Source: IDS-8 sp965651325 (GTDB lineage Bacteria; Pseudomonadota; Gammaproteobacteria; Steroidobacterales; Woeseiaceae). From it: DNA of 7,660 nucleotides. The notes below the pieces were generated by a model that was not told the DNA's origin, did not search any database, and worked only from the letters and a program-made list of their open reading frames with translations. Below are positions 1 through 6,541 of this stretch, piece after piece (position 1 is the stretch's first letter; each line of letters begins with the position of its first letter). Location of the stretch: positions 1 to 7,660 of the forward strand of contig CBFGSB010000144.1 in NCBI GenBank assembly GCA_965651325.1, read 5' to 3'. The translations under genes and the position numbers were made by a program.

Positions 1-49
1 CGGCATCCCTGCCTCGCACGCCGCCGAAGACCCCTCCCCCCGAGCACGC

Positions 50-180
50 CTCCGCTTCTGGCGCGGGTGGCTCCCTGCGGTTGACGGCGGCTCCGCTTCT
101 GGCGCGGGTGGCTCGCTGCGGTTGACGGCGGCTCCGCTCCTGACGCGGGTGGCTCCCTGCGGTTGGCGGCGGCTCCGCTT
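50..180. repeat. 41-bp GC-rich direct tandem repeat, about 3.2 copies
   Basis: Three consecutive 41-bp units lie at 50-90, 91-131 and 132-172, and the first 8 bases of a fourth unit follow at 173-180. Each unit begins CTCCGCTYCTG, continues with a GCGGGTGGCT core and ends near GGTTGRCGGCGG. The first two copies differ by one base (a C/G change in the middle); the third carries a few more changes. The unit length is not a multiple of three, and a TGA in the unit falls in shifting frames, so this does not look like a repeated protein segment. It sits just beyond the 3' end of murU in otherwise gene-free sequence. Its function is unknown; it could be a local slippage product or a member of a dispersed intergenic repeat family. 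Confidence 0.9.
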
Positions 181-188
181 GGAGCTGC
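169..188 (-). terminator. GC-rich hairpin downstream of murU, possible weak terminator
   Basis: Positions 169-176 can pair with 181-188, giving an 8-bp stem with one G-T pair and a 4-nt loop (177-180). On the - strand it begins about 10 nt after the murU stop codon, where a transcription terminator would be expected. No run of U residues follows it on the - strand, so it is not a canonical intrinsic terminator. Its outer arm overlaps the last partial copy of the 41-bp repeat. It may slow or stabilise the transcript end, or it may be chance structure in GC-rich DNA. Confidence 0.25.
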
Positions 189-198
189 GCGGTGGCGT

Positions 199-858
199 TC
201 AGGGGTGGCGGGCGTTCAGGGATTCGAGGCGGGCGGGGGTGCCGACGTCGGTCCAGGGGCCGTCGTAGCGTTCGGCGGTGAGTTGGCCGCGGTGCGCCGC
301 TTCGAACAGGAGGGGTGCCAGGGGGAAGCGGCCGGGGGTGTGGGCGGTGAAGAGCTCGGGGCGGTACAGGGCCAGGCCGCTGAACGTGCAGGCCGGGTTG
401 CCTGTCCTTCTTGCGAGGCCATCTACCAGGTCGAAGTCACCCGTCTCCTTGTGGGGTGGGTTCGGGACCAGGACCAGGTGGCCCAGCATGTCCGGTTGGA
501 GGTCGAGGTCGGGTAGCGGGAAGTCGGTGAAGACGTCGGCGTTCAGGACCCAGAAAGGATCGCTGCCGAGCAGCGGCAAAGCGCGCAGGATGCCGCCGCC
601 GGTTTCGAGGACATTGTCGTACTCCGGGCTGTAGACGACTTGCAGGCCGAAGCGGCGGCCATCCGCGATGCGGTCCACGATGGCTTCGCCCAGCCAGCCC
701 AGGTTGATCACTGCCTTTGTCGCGCCGGCGCGGGCCAGGCGCTCGAGCTGGTGCTCGAGAAGGGACTTTCCGGCGACTTCGAGCAGGGCCTTCGGGGTCG
801 TGTCGGTCAGGGGGCGCATGCGCTCGCCGCGGCCTGCCGCGAGGATCATGCCGATCAT
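199..858 (-). CDS. murU: N-acetylmuramate alpha-1-phosphate uridylyltransferase (MurU)
   Basis: This 219-residue cytoplasmic nucleotidyltransferase is expected to convert MurNAc-alpha-1-phosphate and UTP to UDP-MurNAc, completing the recycling shortcut that bypasses de novo UDP-MurNAc synthesis. The N-terminal signature LAAGRGERMRP (residues 6-16) with Lys23 in TPKALLEVAGK is the nucleotide-binding loop of the sugar-phosphate nucleotidyltransferase family. LETGGG (84-89) and the metal-binding Asn-Ala-Asp at 106-108 follow, and PWTDVGTPARL (201-211) is the typical C-terminal motif. The length suits MurU and is shorter than glucose-1-phosphate thymidylyl- or mannose-1-phosphate guanylyltransferases, which often carry extra domains. 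The ATG overlaps the amgK TGA by 4 bp, so translation is probably coupled; a GGGAA sits very close to the start. The specific MurU assignment rests mainly on the amgK neighbour; alone it could only be called a sugar-1-phosphate nucleotidyltransferase. Confidence 0.93.
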   Translation of the reverse strand: MIGMILAAGRGERMRPLTDTTPKALLEVAGKSLLEHQLERLARAGATKAVINLGWLGEAIVDRIADGRRFGLQVVYSPEYDNVLETGGGILRALPLLGSDPFWVLNADVFTDFPLPDLDLQPDMLGHLVLVPNPPHKETGDFDLVDGLARRTGNPACTFSGLALYRPELFTAHTPGRFPLAPLLFEAAHRGQLTAERYDGPWTDVGTPARLESLNARHP

Positions 859-1925
859 TTCCCGGCCAGCCGCGGCAGCACCTGCTCTTCGATCAGGCCG
901 GCAAGGAACGCGAGCGCGTCATGGCGCGGCGCCAGCTCGACGATGTAGGCAAGGGTGCGCGGTACGTCCTTGAGGTATCCCGGTTTGCCATCGCGCAGCC
1001 AGAGGCGCGCGAAGATGCCCGCCGCCTTCAGGTGACGTTGTACGCCCATCAACTCGAATGCGCGCAGGAAGTCTGCGGCGGGCATGTGCCGGTGGACCGC
1101 GGTGTCGAGTGCGGCGTGATAGCCGAGCGCCCACGAGCGCACCCGCCCCGCTGGCCAGCGGATGTAGCAATCCTTGAGGAGCGACACGAGGTCGTAGGTC
1201 AGCGGGCCTTCGACCGCGTCCTGGAAATCGAGAATGCCCGGGTTAGCCGTGTCCGTCACCATCAGGTTTCTCGAGTGATAGTCGCGGTGCACAAAAACCT
1301 TCGGCTGGCGCAATGCATTGTCGACCAGCAGCCGGCAGCACGCATTCCAGGCGGCCTCCTCGCCCCCGCCGAGCACGATCCCCAGGTGCCGTCCGCACAG
1401 CCAGTCGCGGAACAGCGACAGCTCGGACGAGAGCAGCGCTTCGTCGTACGGCGGCAACTGCGCCTGGCATCCCTGCCCGGCTTCCTGGATGGTTGCAAGT
1501 GCCGCCAACGCGTCCCCGTACAGCGTGTCCGCGCGTGTCGGATCCGCCTTCAGGGCCTGCAGGTAGGGCGTCGAACCGAGGTCCGTCAGGAGCAGGAAGC
1601 CGCGCTCGAGATTCGCGGCGAGTATCCTCGGGCTGTTCACGCCCATGCGCTCGAGGTAGCCGGCAACCTCGATGAAGCGGCTGCTGTCCTCGCGATCCGG
1701 CGGCGCATCCATCACGATCGCGGTGCCGTCGGGCGTGTCAACGCGAAAGTAGCGGCGAAAGCTCGCATCTTCCGATGCCGCTACGGGTTCCGGATTGGCG
1801 ATACCCGCGTCCGTCGCGAGCCATTCCTTCAGCTCGTGGAGCCTTGACCCGGCAGTGTTCTCGATGGTGTCGATGTACGCGCCCCCCTGGCGCCCTTGTC
1901 CCGCTGCGAAGGTAGCAAATCGCAA
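855..1925 (-). CDS. amgK: N-acetylmuramate/N-acetylglucosamine anomeric kinase (AmgK)
   Basis: This is an aminoglycoside-phosphotransferase-fold kinase that should phosphorylate the anomeric carbon of MurNAc (and GlcNAc), supplying the MurU substrate in cell-wall recycling. Numbering from the TTG start at 1925 gives 356 residues. SEDASFRRYFRV (51-62) is the characteristic N-terminal strand pair. HRDYHSRNLM (213-222) is the catalytic loop with its Asp and Asn, and the DFQDAVEGP segment beginning at 233 is the metal-binding motif, followed by TYDLVSLLKDCY. The start is uncertain. The frame is open back to an ATG at 2069, but that would run antisense over the lptD signal sequence and adds residues unlike the family. 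TTG at 1925 is the only ordinary start in the right region and has no well-placed ribosome-binding site. A strong AGGGGGG lies 7 nt before an in-frame ATC at 1874, where family alignment would place the N-terminus. The gene is divergent from lptD and overlaps murU by 4 bp. Confidence 0.92.
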   Translation of the reverse strand: MRFATFAAGQGRQGGAYIDTIENTAGSRLHELKEWLATDAGIANPEPVAASEDASFRRYFRVDTPDGTAIVMDAPPDREDSSRFIEVAGYLERMGVNSPRILAANLERGFLLLTDLGSTPYLQALKADPTRADTLYGDALAALATIQEAGQGCQAQLPPYDEALLSSELSLFRDWLCGRHLGIVLGGGEEAAWNACCRLLVDNALRQPKVFVHRDYHSRNLMVTDTANPGILDFQDAVEGPLTYDLVSLLKDCYIRWPAGRVRSWALGYHAALDTAVHRHMPAADFLRAFELMGVQRHLKAAGIFARLWLRDGKPGYLKDVPRTLAYIVELAPRHDALAFLAGLIEEQVLPRLAGK

Positions 1926-2002
1926 TACCTGATAACATCCCTGCGCTTGTCGCCGGCTTTTGGGGCTCCCGGGTTCTCCCGCAGACGTTTGCCAGATCGA
2001 TT
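1926..2002. other. Divergent intergenic region between amgK and lptD
   Basis: About 77 bp separate the TTG start chosen for amgK from the lptD start; the gap would be about 128 bp if amgK begins at the ATC at 1874. Promoters for both directions are expected here because the two transcription units point away from each other. The part around 1911-1938 is locally AT-richer than the flanks. I see no clear operator palindrome and no convincing -35/-10 pair for amgK. Confidence 0.6.
1930..1938 (+). promoter_or_regulatory. Candidate extended -10 element for lptD
   Basis: The sequence TGATAACAT reads as a TGn extension directly followed by TAACAT, a 4-of-6 match to the sigma-70 -10 box. It lies in the most AT-rich part of the divergent amgK/lptD region, which makes it the best promoter candidate I can see. 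It would place transcription initiation about 55-60 nt before the lptD start codon. There is no good -35 hexamer at the usual spacing. I saw no GAACTT-type sigma-E -35 element, although lptD is under sigma-E control in E. coli. It overlaps the region needed for amgK transcription in the other direction. Confidence 0.22.
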
Positions 2003-4204
2003 TTGTCCGCACGCGCTTATCCAATCGCATTGCTGCTGGCGCTGTCCCCCGCCCACGGACAGCAATCACCGATCTGCGAGCTGCCCGACGCGCCGCCGCT
2101 TGGCACCGATTCCCAGCTCGAACAACTCGACGAGGCCGATCCCGGCTCCATCGTATTCCTGGCGGGGCGAACGGAATCGAATCTCGCTACCGGGGCTGCA
2201 TCCATGAGCGGTGGAGTCCTGGTACGCCGCGGCGACCGGCTGGCCCGTGCCGACACCGCGATCAACGATCCCTTCGGCAAGACGTTCCTGCTCCGCGGCA
2301 ACGTGCGTTACGAGGATCCCGACAACCAGGTCACGGGCGACTCCGCGGAGTTCGCGTACGAAACCGGCCGCATCCTGTTCGAAGGTGCCGAATTCCGGCT
2401 CGGCCAGGGGTCGGCGCGCGGCGCGGCGGAGCGGTTCGAGATCCGGCGCGAAGGCACCCTCGAACTCGACGACGTCAGCTATACGACCTGCCCACCCGGC
2501 TCGAACGATTGGGTTCTCGAGGCCGGGGACATCGATATCGATACGCAAGAACGCACGGGCAGCGCGCAAAACGTGATGCTGCGCTTCCAGGGCGTGCCGA
2601 TACTGTACTCGCCGTACCTGTCGTTCCCGATCGGCGACGCGCGCAAGACTGGCTTTTTGACGCCGGAGATCGGCAGCGCGGGACGCAGTGGCAACGAGCT
2701 GCGCGTCCCGTTCTACTGGAACATCGCAACGAACTACGATGCAACGCTCACGCCGCGCCTGCTGACCGATCGCGGGCTGCAGATCGGCTCGGAGTTCCGC
2801 TACCTCACCGGGCGCAACGAGGGCATCGTACAGGTCGATTACCTGCCCAGCGACTCGCAGACGGGACGCAACCGCTACCTGACCGCACTCGATCACCAGA
2901 CGATCTTCGACAACGAGTGGCGCAACCTGGTGCACTTCCGCGAGGTATCGGACAGCAGCTACTTCGAGGACCTCGGCGGATCCTTGAGCATCTCGAGCAT
3001 CACCCACCTCGACCGCAGCATCGTGTTCGACTACTACGGCGACACGTGGTCGATCCTCGGGCGCCTGCAGGATTACCAGACCATCGACAACACGCTCGGC
3101 CCGTTCGACGAACCGTATCGCCGCCTGCCGCAGGTCGCGTTCACGGGGGCGTGGCCCGAGCAGGCCCTTGGCTTCCGCTACGATTTTGACGGCGAGCTGG
3201 TGTATTTCGATCGTGACGTCGGCATTACCGGCTGGCGCGCGCACCTGGCGCCGTCGATCGGCTGGCCGATCGAACGGCCCGGCTGGTTCGTCTCCCCCGA
3301 GGTTTCGCTCGAGCACACCATGTACGGCCTGAACAACACGGCCGCGGGCGAGCCGGACAACCCGACGCGTACGCTGCCCATCGCGAGCATCGACGCCGGC
3401 ATGATCCTGGAGCGCCGCCTCGGCGAATCCGACAACTGGATCCAGACGCTCGAGCCGCGGCTCATGTACGTCCATGTACCGTTTCGCGACCAGACCGGCC
3501 TGCCGGTCTTCGATACGATCAATCCCGACCTGAACCTGGTCCAGCTCTTTCGCAAGAACCGTTTTCTCGGGGTCGACCGCATCGGCGACGCCGACCAGTT
3601 GAGCATCGGCATCAGCACCCGGCTGCTCGACAGCGCCTCGGGCGAGGAGCTGGTCTCGGCCACTATCGGCCAGGCGCTGTACCTGAGCGAACAAGGCGTC
3701 GCGCTGCCGGGCCAGGCGACATCCACCTCCGAATCCTCCGACTACATCGCGGAGCTCAGTTTTCTCATCCTGGAGCATGTCAACTTCGACATCGGGCACC
3801 AGTGGGGCACGGAAGGCAGCGGCACCGCCAAATCCGAAGCGCGGCTGCAGTACCGTCCGCGGCCCGACCGGATTCTGAACCTTGCCTACCGCTTCCGGCG
3901 CGGCTCGCTCGAGCAGGGCGACGTGTCCTGGTCGTGGCCGTTGTCGGAGCGCTGGAATTTCGTCGGGCGCTACAACTTTTCCTTCCGGGAAGACGAGCCG
4001 CTCGAGCGCTTCGTGGGGCTGGAGTACGAGAGCTGCTGCTGGGGCCTGCGCCTCGTCTCGCGCCGGCACATCTCGACCCGCGACGGAACTCGCGATTCGT
4101 CGTTCGGTCTGCAGCTTGTATTGAAGGGGATGACCAGCGTGGGCACGGCCGCGGACCAGCTCCTGGAACATGGTATTCTTGGCTACACCCCCGATATCGA
4201 ATAG
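2003..4204 (+). CDS. lptD: LPS-assembly outer-membrane protein LptD
   Basis: LptD is the outer-membrane barrel that, with the LptE lipoprotein plug, inserts lipopolysaccharide into the outer leaflet at the end of the Lpt bridge. The 733-residue protein starts with a Sec signal peptide (short n-region with Arg4, hydrophobic IALLLAL, likely cleavage after AHG near residue 19). A periplasmic LptA/OstA-like beta-jellyroll follows at about 45-165, then the large barrel domain to the C-terminus, with conserved segments RKTGFL (214-219) and PFYWN (236-240). All four hallmark cysteines are present: Cys25, Cys163 and the adjacent pair Cys678-Cys679. They correspond to the E. coli residues forming the two non-consecutive disulfides needed for a working translocon. 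The start is TTG; no ATG, GTG or TTG lies between it and the upstream in-frame stop (TAG at 1913), and the ribosome-binding site is weak. It is slightly shorter than E. coli LptD (784 residues) but complete. It is first in the operon, 38 nt before surA. Confidence 0.98.
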   Translation: MSARAYPIALLLALSPAHGQQSPICELPDAPPLGTDSQLEQLDEADPGSIVFLAGRTESNLATGAASMSGGVLVRRGDRLARADTAINDPFGKTFLLRGNVRYEDPDNQVTGDSAEFAYETGRILFEGAEFRLGQGSARGAAERFEIRREGTLELDDVSYTTCPPGSNDWVLEAGDIDIDTQERTGSAQNVMLRFQGVPILYSPYLSFPIGDARKTGFLTPEIGSAGRSGNELRVPFYWNIATNYDATLTPRLLTDRGLQIGSEFRYLTGRNEGIVQVDYLPSDSQTGRNRYLTALDHQTIFDNEWRNLVHFREVSDSSYFEDLGGSLSISSITHLDRSIVFDYYGDTWSILGRLQDYQTIDNTLGPFDEPYRRLPQVAFTGAWPEQALGFRYDFDGELVYFDRDVGITGWRAHLAPSIGWPIERPGWFVSPEVSLEHTMYGLNNTAAGEPDNPTRTLPIASIDAGMILERRLGESDNWIQTLEPRLMYVHVPFRDQTGLPVFDTINPDLNLVQLFRKNRFLGVDRIGDADQLSIGISTRLLDSASGEELVSATIGQALYLSEQGVALPGQATSTSESSDYIAELSFLILEHVNFDIGHQWGTEGSGTAKSEARLQYRPRPDRILNLAYRFRRGSLEQGDVSWSWPLSERWNFVGRYNFSFREDEPLERFVGLEYESCCWGLRLVSRRHISTRDGTRDSSFGLQLVLKGMTSVGTAADQLLEHGILGYTPDIE

Positions 4205-4242
4205 CCTTGCCGCTGCCCGGGCGGTGAGTTTCGGCTTATATT

Positions 4243-5544
4243 ATGATTAGAATCAAACACATAGCAGCGATTTGCGCGATCCTGCCGGCAGCCGGCTGGG
4301 CGGCCGCCGGCGACCTTTCCACGAGCGGCGAACCGCTCGACAGCATCGCGGCCGTGGTCAACGAGGGCGTAGTGCTGACGAGCGAGCTGAACCGCCAGAC
4401 CGCTCTCATCTCGCAGCGGGCGCTCGACCAGGGGCTGCAGCTACCGCCCCCGAGCGTGCTGCGGGAGCAGGTGCTGGAGCGGCTCATCCTGGAGCAGATC
4501 CAGATCCAGCTCGCCAACCGCATCGGCATCCAGATCTCCGACCAGATGCTGAACTCCGCGATCGCCCAGATCGCCGCTGAAAACCAGATTCCATTCGACC
4601 AGTTGCCGGCGTTGCTGGCGGAACAGGGCATCGACTATGCCGAATACCGCCGCGACATGCGCAAGGAGCTGCTGCTCGAGCAACTGCGCCGCATCGACGT
4701 GGCCGGCCGGATTTCGGTCTCGCAGCGCGAGATCCAGCAATGCATCGCCGACCTCGAAAACAACGCGGTCGTCAACTCGGAATACAACCTGTCGCACATC
4801 CTCATCTCGGTACCGCAATCGGCCACGAGCGAGCAGCTCCGGGAAGCGGAAACGGAAGCGGCCTACGTCTACCAACAGCTCCAGAGCGGCGCCGATTTCG
4901 GCGAGATGGCGGTGCGCTACTCCGACAGCCAGAACAGCCTCGAAGGCGGCGAGCTCGGCTGGGTCAGCGGCGGCCAGTTGCCGACGATCTTCACCGACGT
5001 GGTCGGCACGATGGAGAAAGGCGACTATTCCGAGCCGATACGCGCGATCAGCGGTTTCCACCTCGTGAAGGTGAACGACATTCGCGGTGTCAACCAGAAG
5101 AGCACCATCGAGCAGATGAAGATCCGCCACATCCTGATCACCCCGAACGAGATCATCGACGACCAGACGGCCAAGCAGCGGCTCGAGGAAGCCATCGTGC
5201 GCATCGAAGGCGGCGAGGACTTCGGCGAAGTCGCCAAGCTGATGTCCGACGACCCCGGTTCGGCGAACCAGGGCGGCGACCTCGGCTGGCGGGGTCCCGG
5301 CACGTTCGTGCCCGAGTTCGAGGAGGTGGCCGAGCAAATGGAGATCGGCGAGATCTCGGAGCCGTTCCAGACCCGCTTCGGCTGGCACATCCTCCAGGTC
5401 GAGGACAAGCGCACCTACGACAACACCGAGGACCTCAAGGAAGAGAACTGTATCCAGCGGGTCCGCAACAGCAAGCTGGCCGAGGAAACGCAACTCTGGG
5501 TGAGGCGGCTGCGGGACGAAGCCTACGTCGACATCCGCTCGTGA
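4243..5544 (+). CDS. surA: Periplasmic chaperone and peptidyl-prolyl isomerase SurA
   Basis: SurA escorts unfolded outer-membrane proteins, LptD among its main clients, across the periplasm to the BAM complex, and it has parvulin-type prolyl isomerase activity. The 433-residue product has a Sec signal peptide (MIRIKH then a hydrophobic core, cleavage likely near Ala20-Ala22). The SurA N-terminal chaperone domain covers about 30-165. Two PpiC/parvulin domains follow at about 180-280 (opening NLSHILI, closing SGFHLVKV) and 292-390 (opening KIRHILI, closing FGWHILQV), and the C-terminal helix ends EAYVDIRS. The length matches the family (428 residues in E. coli). In E. coli the second parvulin domain carries the catalysis; here its GGDLGW and FxPEF-type motifs are intact. 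The mature protein has two cysteines, Cys166 and Cys403, which E. coli SurA lacks. A GGTGAG lies 14 nt before the ATG, rather far for a ribosome-binding site. The gene lies between lptD and pdxA in the usual order. Confidence 0.98.
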   Translation: MIRIKHIAAICAILPAAGWAAAGDLSTSGEPLDSIAAVVNEGVVLTSELNRQTALISQRALDQGLQLPPPSVLREQVLERLILEQIQIQLANRIGIQISDQMLNSAIAQIAAENQIPFDQLPALLAEQGIDYAEYRRDMRKELLLEQLRRIDVAGRISVSQREIQQCIADLENNAVVNSEYNLSHILISVPQSATSEQLREAETEAAYVYQQLQSGADFGEMAVRYSDSQNSLEGGELGWVSGGQLPTIFTDVVGTMEKGDYSEPIRAISGFHLVKVNDIRGVNQKSTIEQMKIRHILITPNEIIDDQTAKQRLEEAIVRIEGGEDFGEVAKLMSDDPGSANQGGDLGWRGPGTFVPEFEEVAEQMEIGEISEPFQTRFGWHILQVEDKRTYDNTEDLKEENCIQRVRNSKLAEETQLWVRRLRDEAYVDIRS

Positions 5545-5546
5545 CC

Positions 5547-5561
5547 GCCGCGGCTCGCGGC
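5547..5561 (+). promoter_or_regulatory. GC hairpin in the surA-pdxA gap, next to the pdxA start
   Basis: Positions 5547-5552 pair perfectly with 5556-5561, giving a 6-bp all-GC stem around a 3-nt loop. It begins just after the surA stop codon and ends 5 nt before the pdxA ATG, so it occupies the place where a Shine-Dalgarno sequence would sit; no purine-rich site is visible in the 22-nt gap. There is no U-run, so it is not an intrinsic terminator. It could make pdxA translation dependent on ribosomes finishing surA, but this is inference, and short GC hairpins are common at this base composition. Confidence 0.3.
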
Positions 5562-5566
5562 CCGCG

Positions 5567-6541
5567 ATGACGCGGCCGCTCGCAGTTACAGCGGGCGAGC
5601 CGGCCGGCATCGGCCCTGAGCTGTGCCTGCGGCTCGCCGAATCGCGGTGGGCGAGCGAGGTGGTGGTGATCGCGGATCCCGCCACCCTCGCGGCACGCGC
5701 CGAACGGCTCGGTTGGCCGCTGCGCCTGCGTGAAATCGAACCCGGCAAGGTGGAGGCGCCGGGCGCGCCCGGCGAGCTCCGGGTACTGCCCGCGAAGCTG
5801 CCGAAGCCCGGCGTGTGCGGCACGCCCGACCCCGGCAACGCGGAAGCACTGCTGGCCGGCTTGCGGCTGGGGGTGCAAGGTTGCCTGGAGAGCCGCTTCG
5901 GCGGCCTGGTCACCGGGCCTTTGCAAAAGAGCGCCATCAACGAGGCGGGCATCCCGTTCTCCGGGCACACCGAGTTCCTGGCGGAGCTGACGGGCGCGGC
6001 GGCGCCCGTGATGCTGCTCGTCGCCGGCGACCTGCGCGTCGCACTCGCGACGACGCACCTGCCGCTGAAGGACGTGCCCGGCCGGCTGAACCGCGACCTG
6101 CTGCAAACCGTGATGCGGATCCTGCACGACGACCTGCATCGCAAGTTCCGGATCGCAAAGCCGTCCATCGTCGTGTGCGGGCTCAATCCCCATGCCGGCG
6201 AAGGCGGTCACCTCGGCCGCGAGGAGCAGGACATCATCCGGCCGGCCATCGAGCACATGCGCGCGCAAGGCGTCGACGTTCGCGGGCCGGTACCCGCCGA
6301 CACCGCGTTCACGCCTGCGGCGGGAGCGGCCGACGCCGTTCTCGGCATGTACCACGACCAGGTGTTGCCGGTGCTGAAGTACGCGGGTTTCGGCAAGGCC
6401 GTGAACGTGACGCTGGGCCTGCCGATCGTGCGCACCTCGGTCGATCACGGCACCGCGCTCGACATCGCGGGCACGGGCAAGGCCGATGCCGGCAGCTTGC
6501 TGGCTGCGATCGAGCTGGCAGCGGAGCTGGCGCGCCCATGA
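5567..6541 (+). CDS. pdxA: 4-hydroxythreonine-4-phosphate dehydrogenase (PdxA)
   Basis: PdxA oxidises 4-phosphohydroxy-L-threonine with NAD(P)+; the product decarboxylates to 3-amino-2-oxopropyl phosphate, which PdxJ uses to make pyridoxine 5'-phosphate in the DXP-dependent vitamin B6 pathway. The enzyme is a cytoplasmic, metal-dependent homodimer. The 324-residue product opens with the family motif TAGEPAGIGPE (8-18). It carries VTGPLQK (114-120) and FSGHTEF (130-136). The three expected metal-ligand histidines are present: His164 (TTHLPL), His209 (NPHAGEGG) and His263 (MYHDQ). It ends with the conserved TLGLPIVRTSVDHGTALDIAG block (282-302). Length and motif order are normal for the family. 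It starts 22 nt after surA without a visible ribosome-binding site, and its TGA overlaps the rsmA ATG by 4 bp. The PdxA2-type homologues of other pathways are unlikely, given the exact lptD-surA-pdxA-rsmA context. Confidence 0.98.
   Translation: MTRPLAVTAGEPAGIGPELCLRLAESRWASEVVVIADPATLAARAERLGWPLRLREIEPGKVEAPGAPGELRVLPAKLPKPGVCGTPDPGNAEALLAGLRLGVQGCLESRFGGLVTGPLQKSAINEAGIPFSGHTEFLAELTGAAAPVMLLVAGDLRVALATTHLPLKDVPGRLNRDLLQTVMRILHDDLHRKFRIAKPSIVVCGLNPHAGEGGHLGREEQDIIRPAIEHMRAQGVDVRGPVPADTAFTPAAGAADAVLGMYHDQVLPVLKYAGFGKAVNVTLGLPIVRTSVDHGTALDIAGTGKADAGSLLAAIELAAELARP

Noticed and set aside
1..198. A coding region at the left edge
   Set aside because: Frames are open only because the sequence is GC-rich. 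The 41-bp repeat shifts frame between units, and I see no ribosome-binding site or recognisable protein.
1926..2069. Extension of amgK to the ATG at 2069
   Set aside because: It would run antisense over the first 67 bases of lptD and through the shared promoter region, and the added residues do not resemble AmgK N-termini.
1960..3189. A 409-codon + strand frame overlapping the start of lptD
   Set aside because: It is an Arg/Pro-rich out-of-frame translation of lptD with no signal peptide or motif.
2066..4171. A 701-codon open frame antisense to lptD
   Set aside because: Long antisense frames are expected in GC-rich coding DNA. The translation is rich in Arg, Ala and Val, shows no known motif, and the opposite strand encodes an unmistakable LptD.
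4205..4242. Possible terminator or internal promoter between lptD and surA (GCCCGGGC palindrome, TATATT just before the surA ATG)
   Set aside because: The palindrome has no proper loop or U-run, and the TATATT has no matching -35 element; a 38-nt gap fits simple co-transcription better.
4441..6186. A 581-codon open frame antisense to surA and pdxA
   Set aside because: It spans two clearly identified genes and their gap, has low-complexity composition and no recognisable domain; it is a shadow frame.
6346..6366. Val in place of Gly after MYHDQ in PdxA as an unusual active-site change
   Set aside because: The metal-ligand His is intact and, as far as I recall, Val at this position occurs in other gammaproteobacterial PdxA proteins, so it is ordinary variation.
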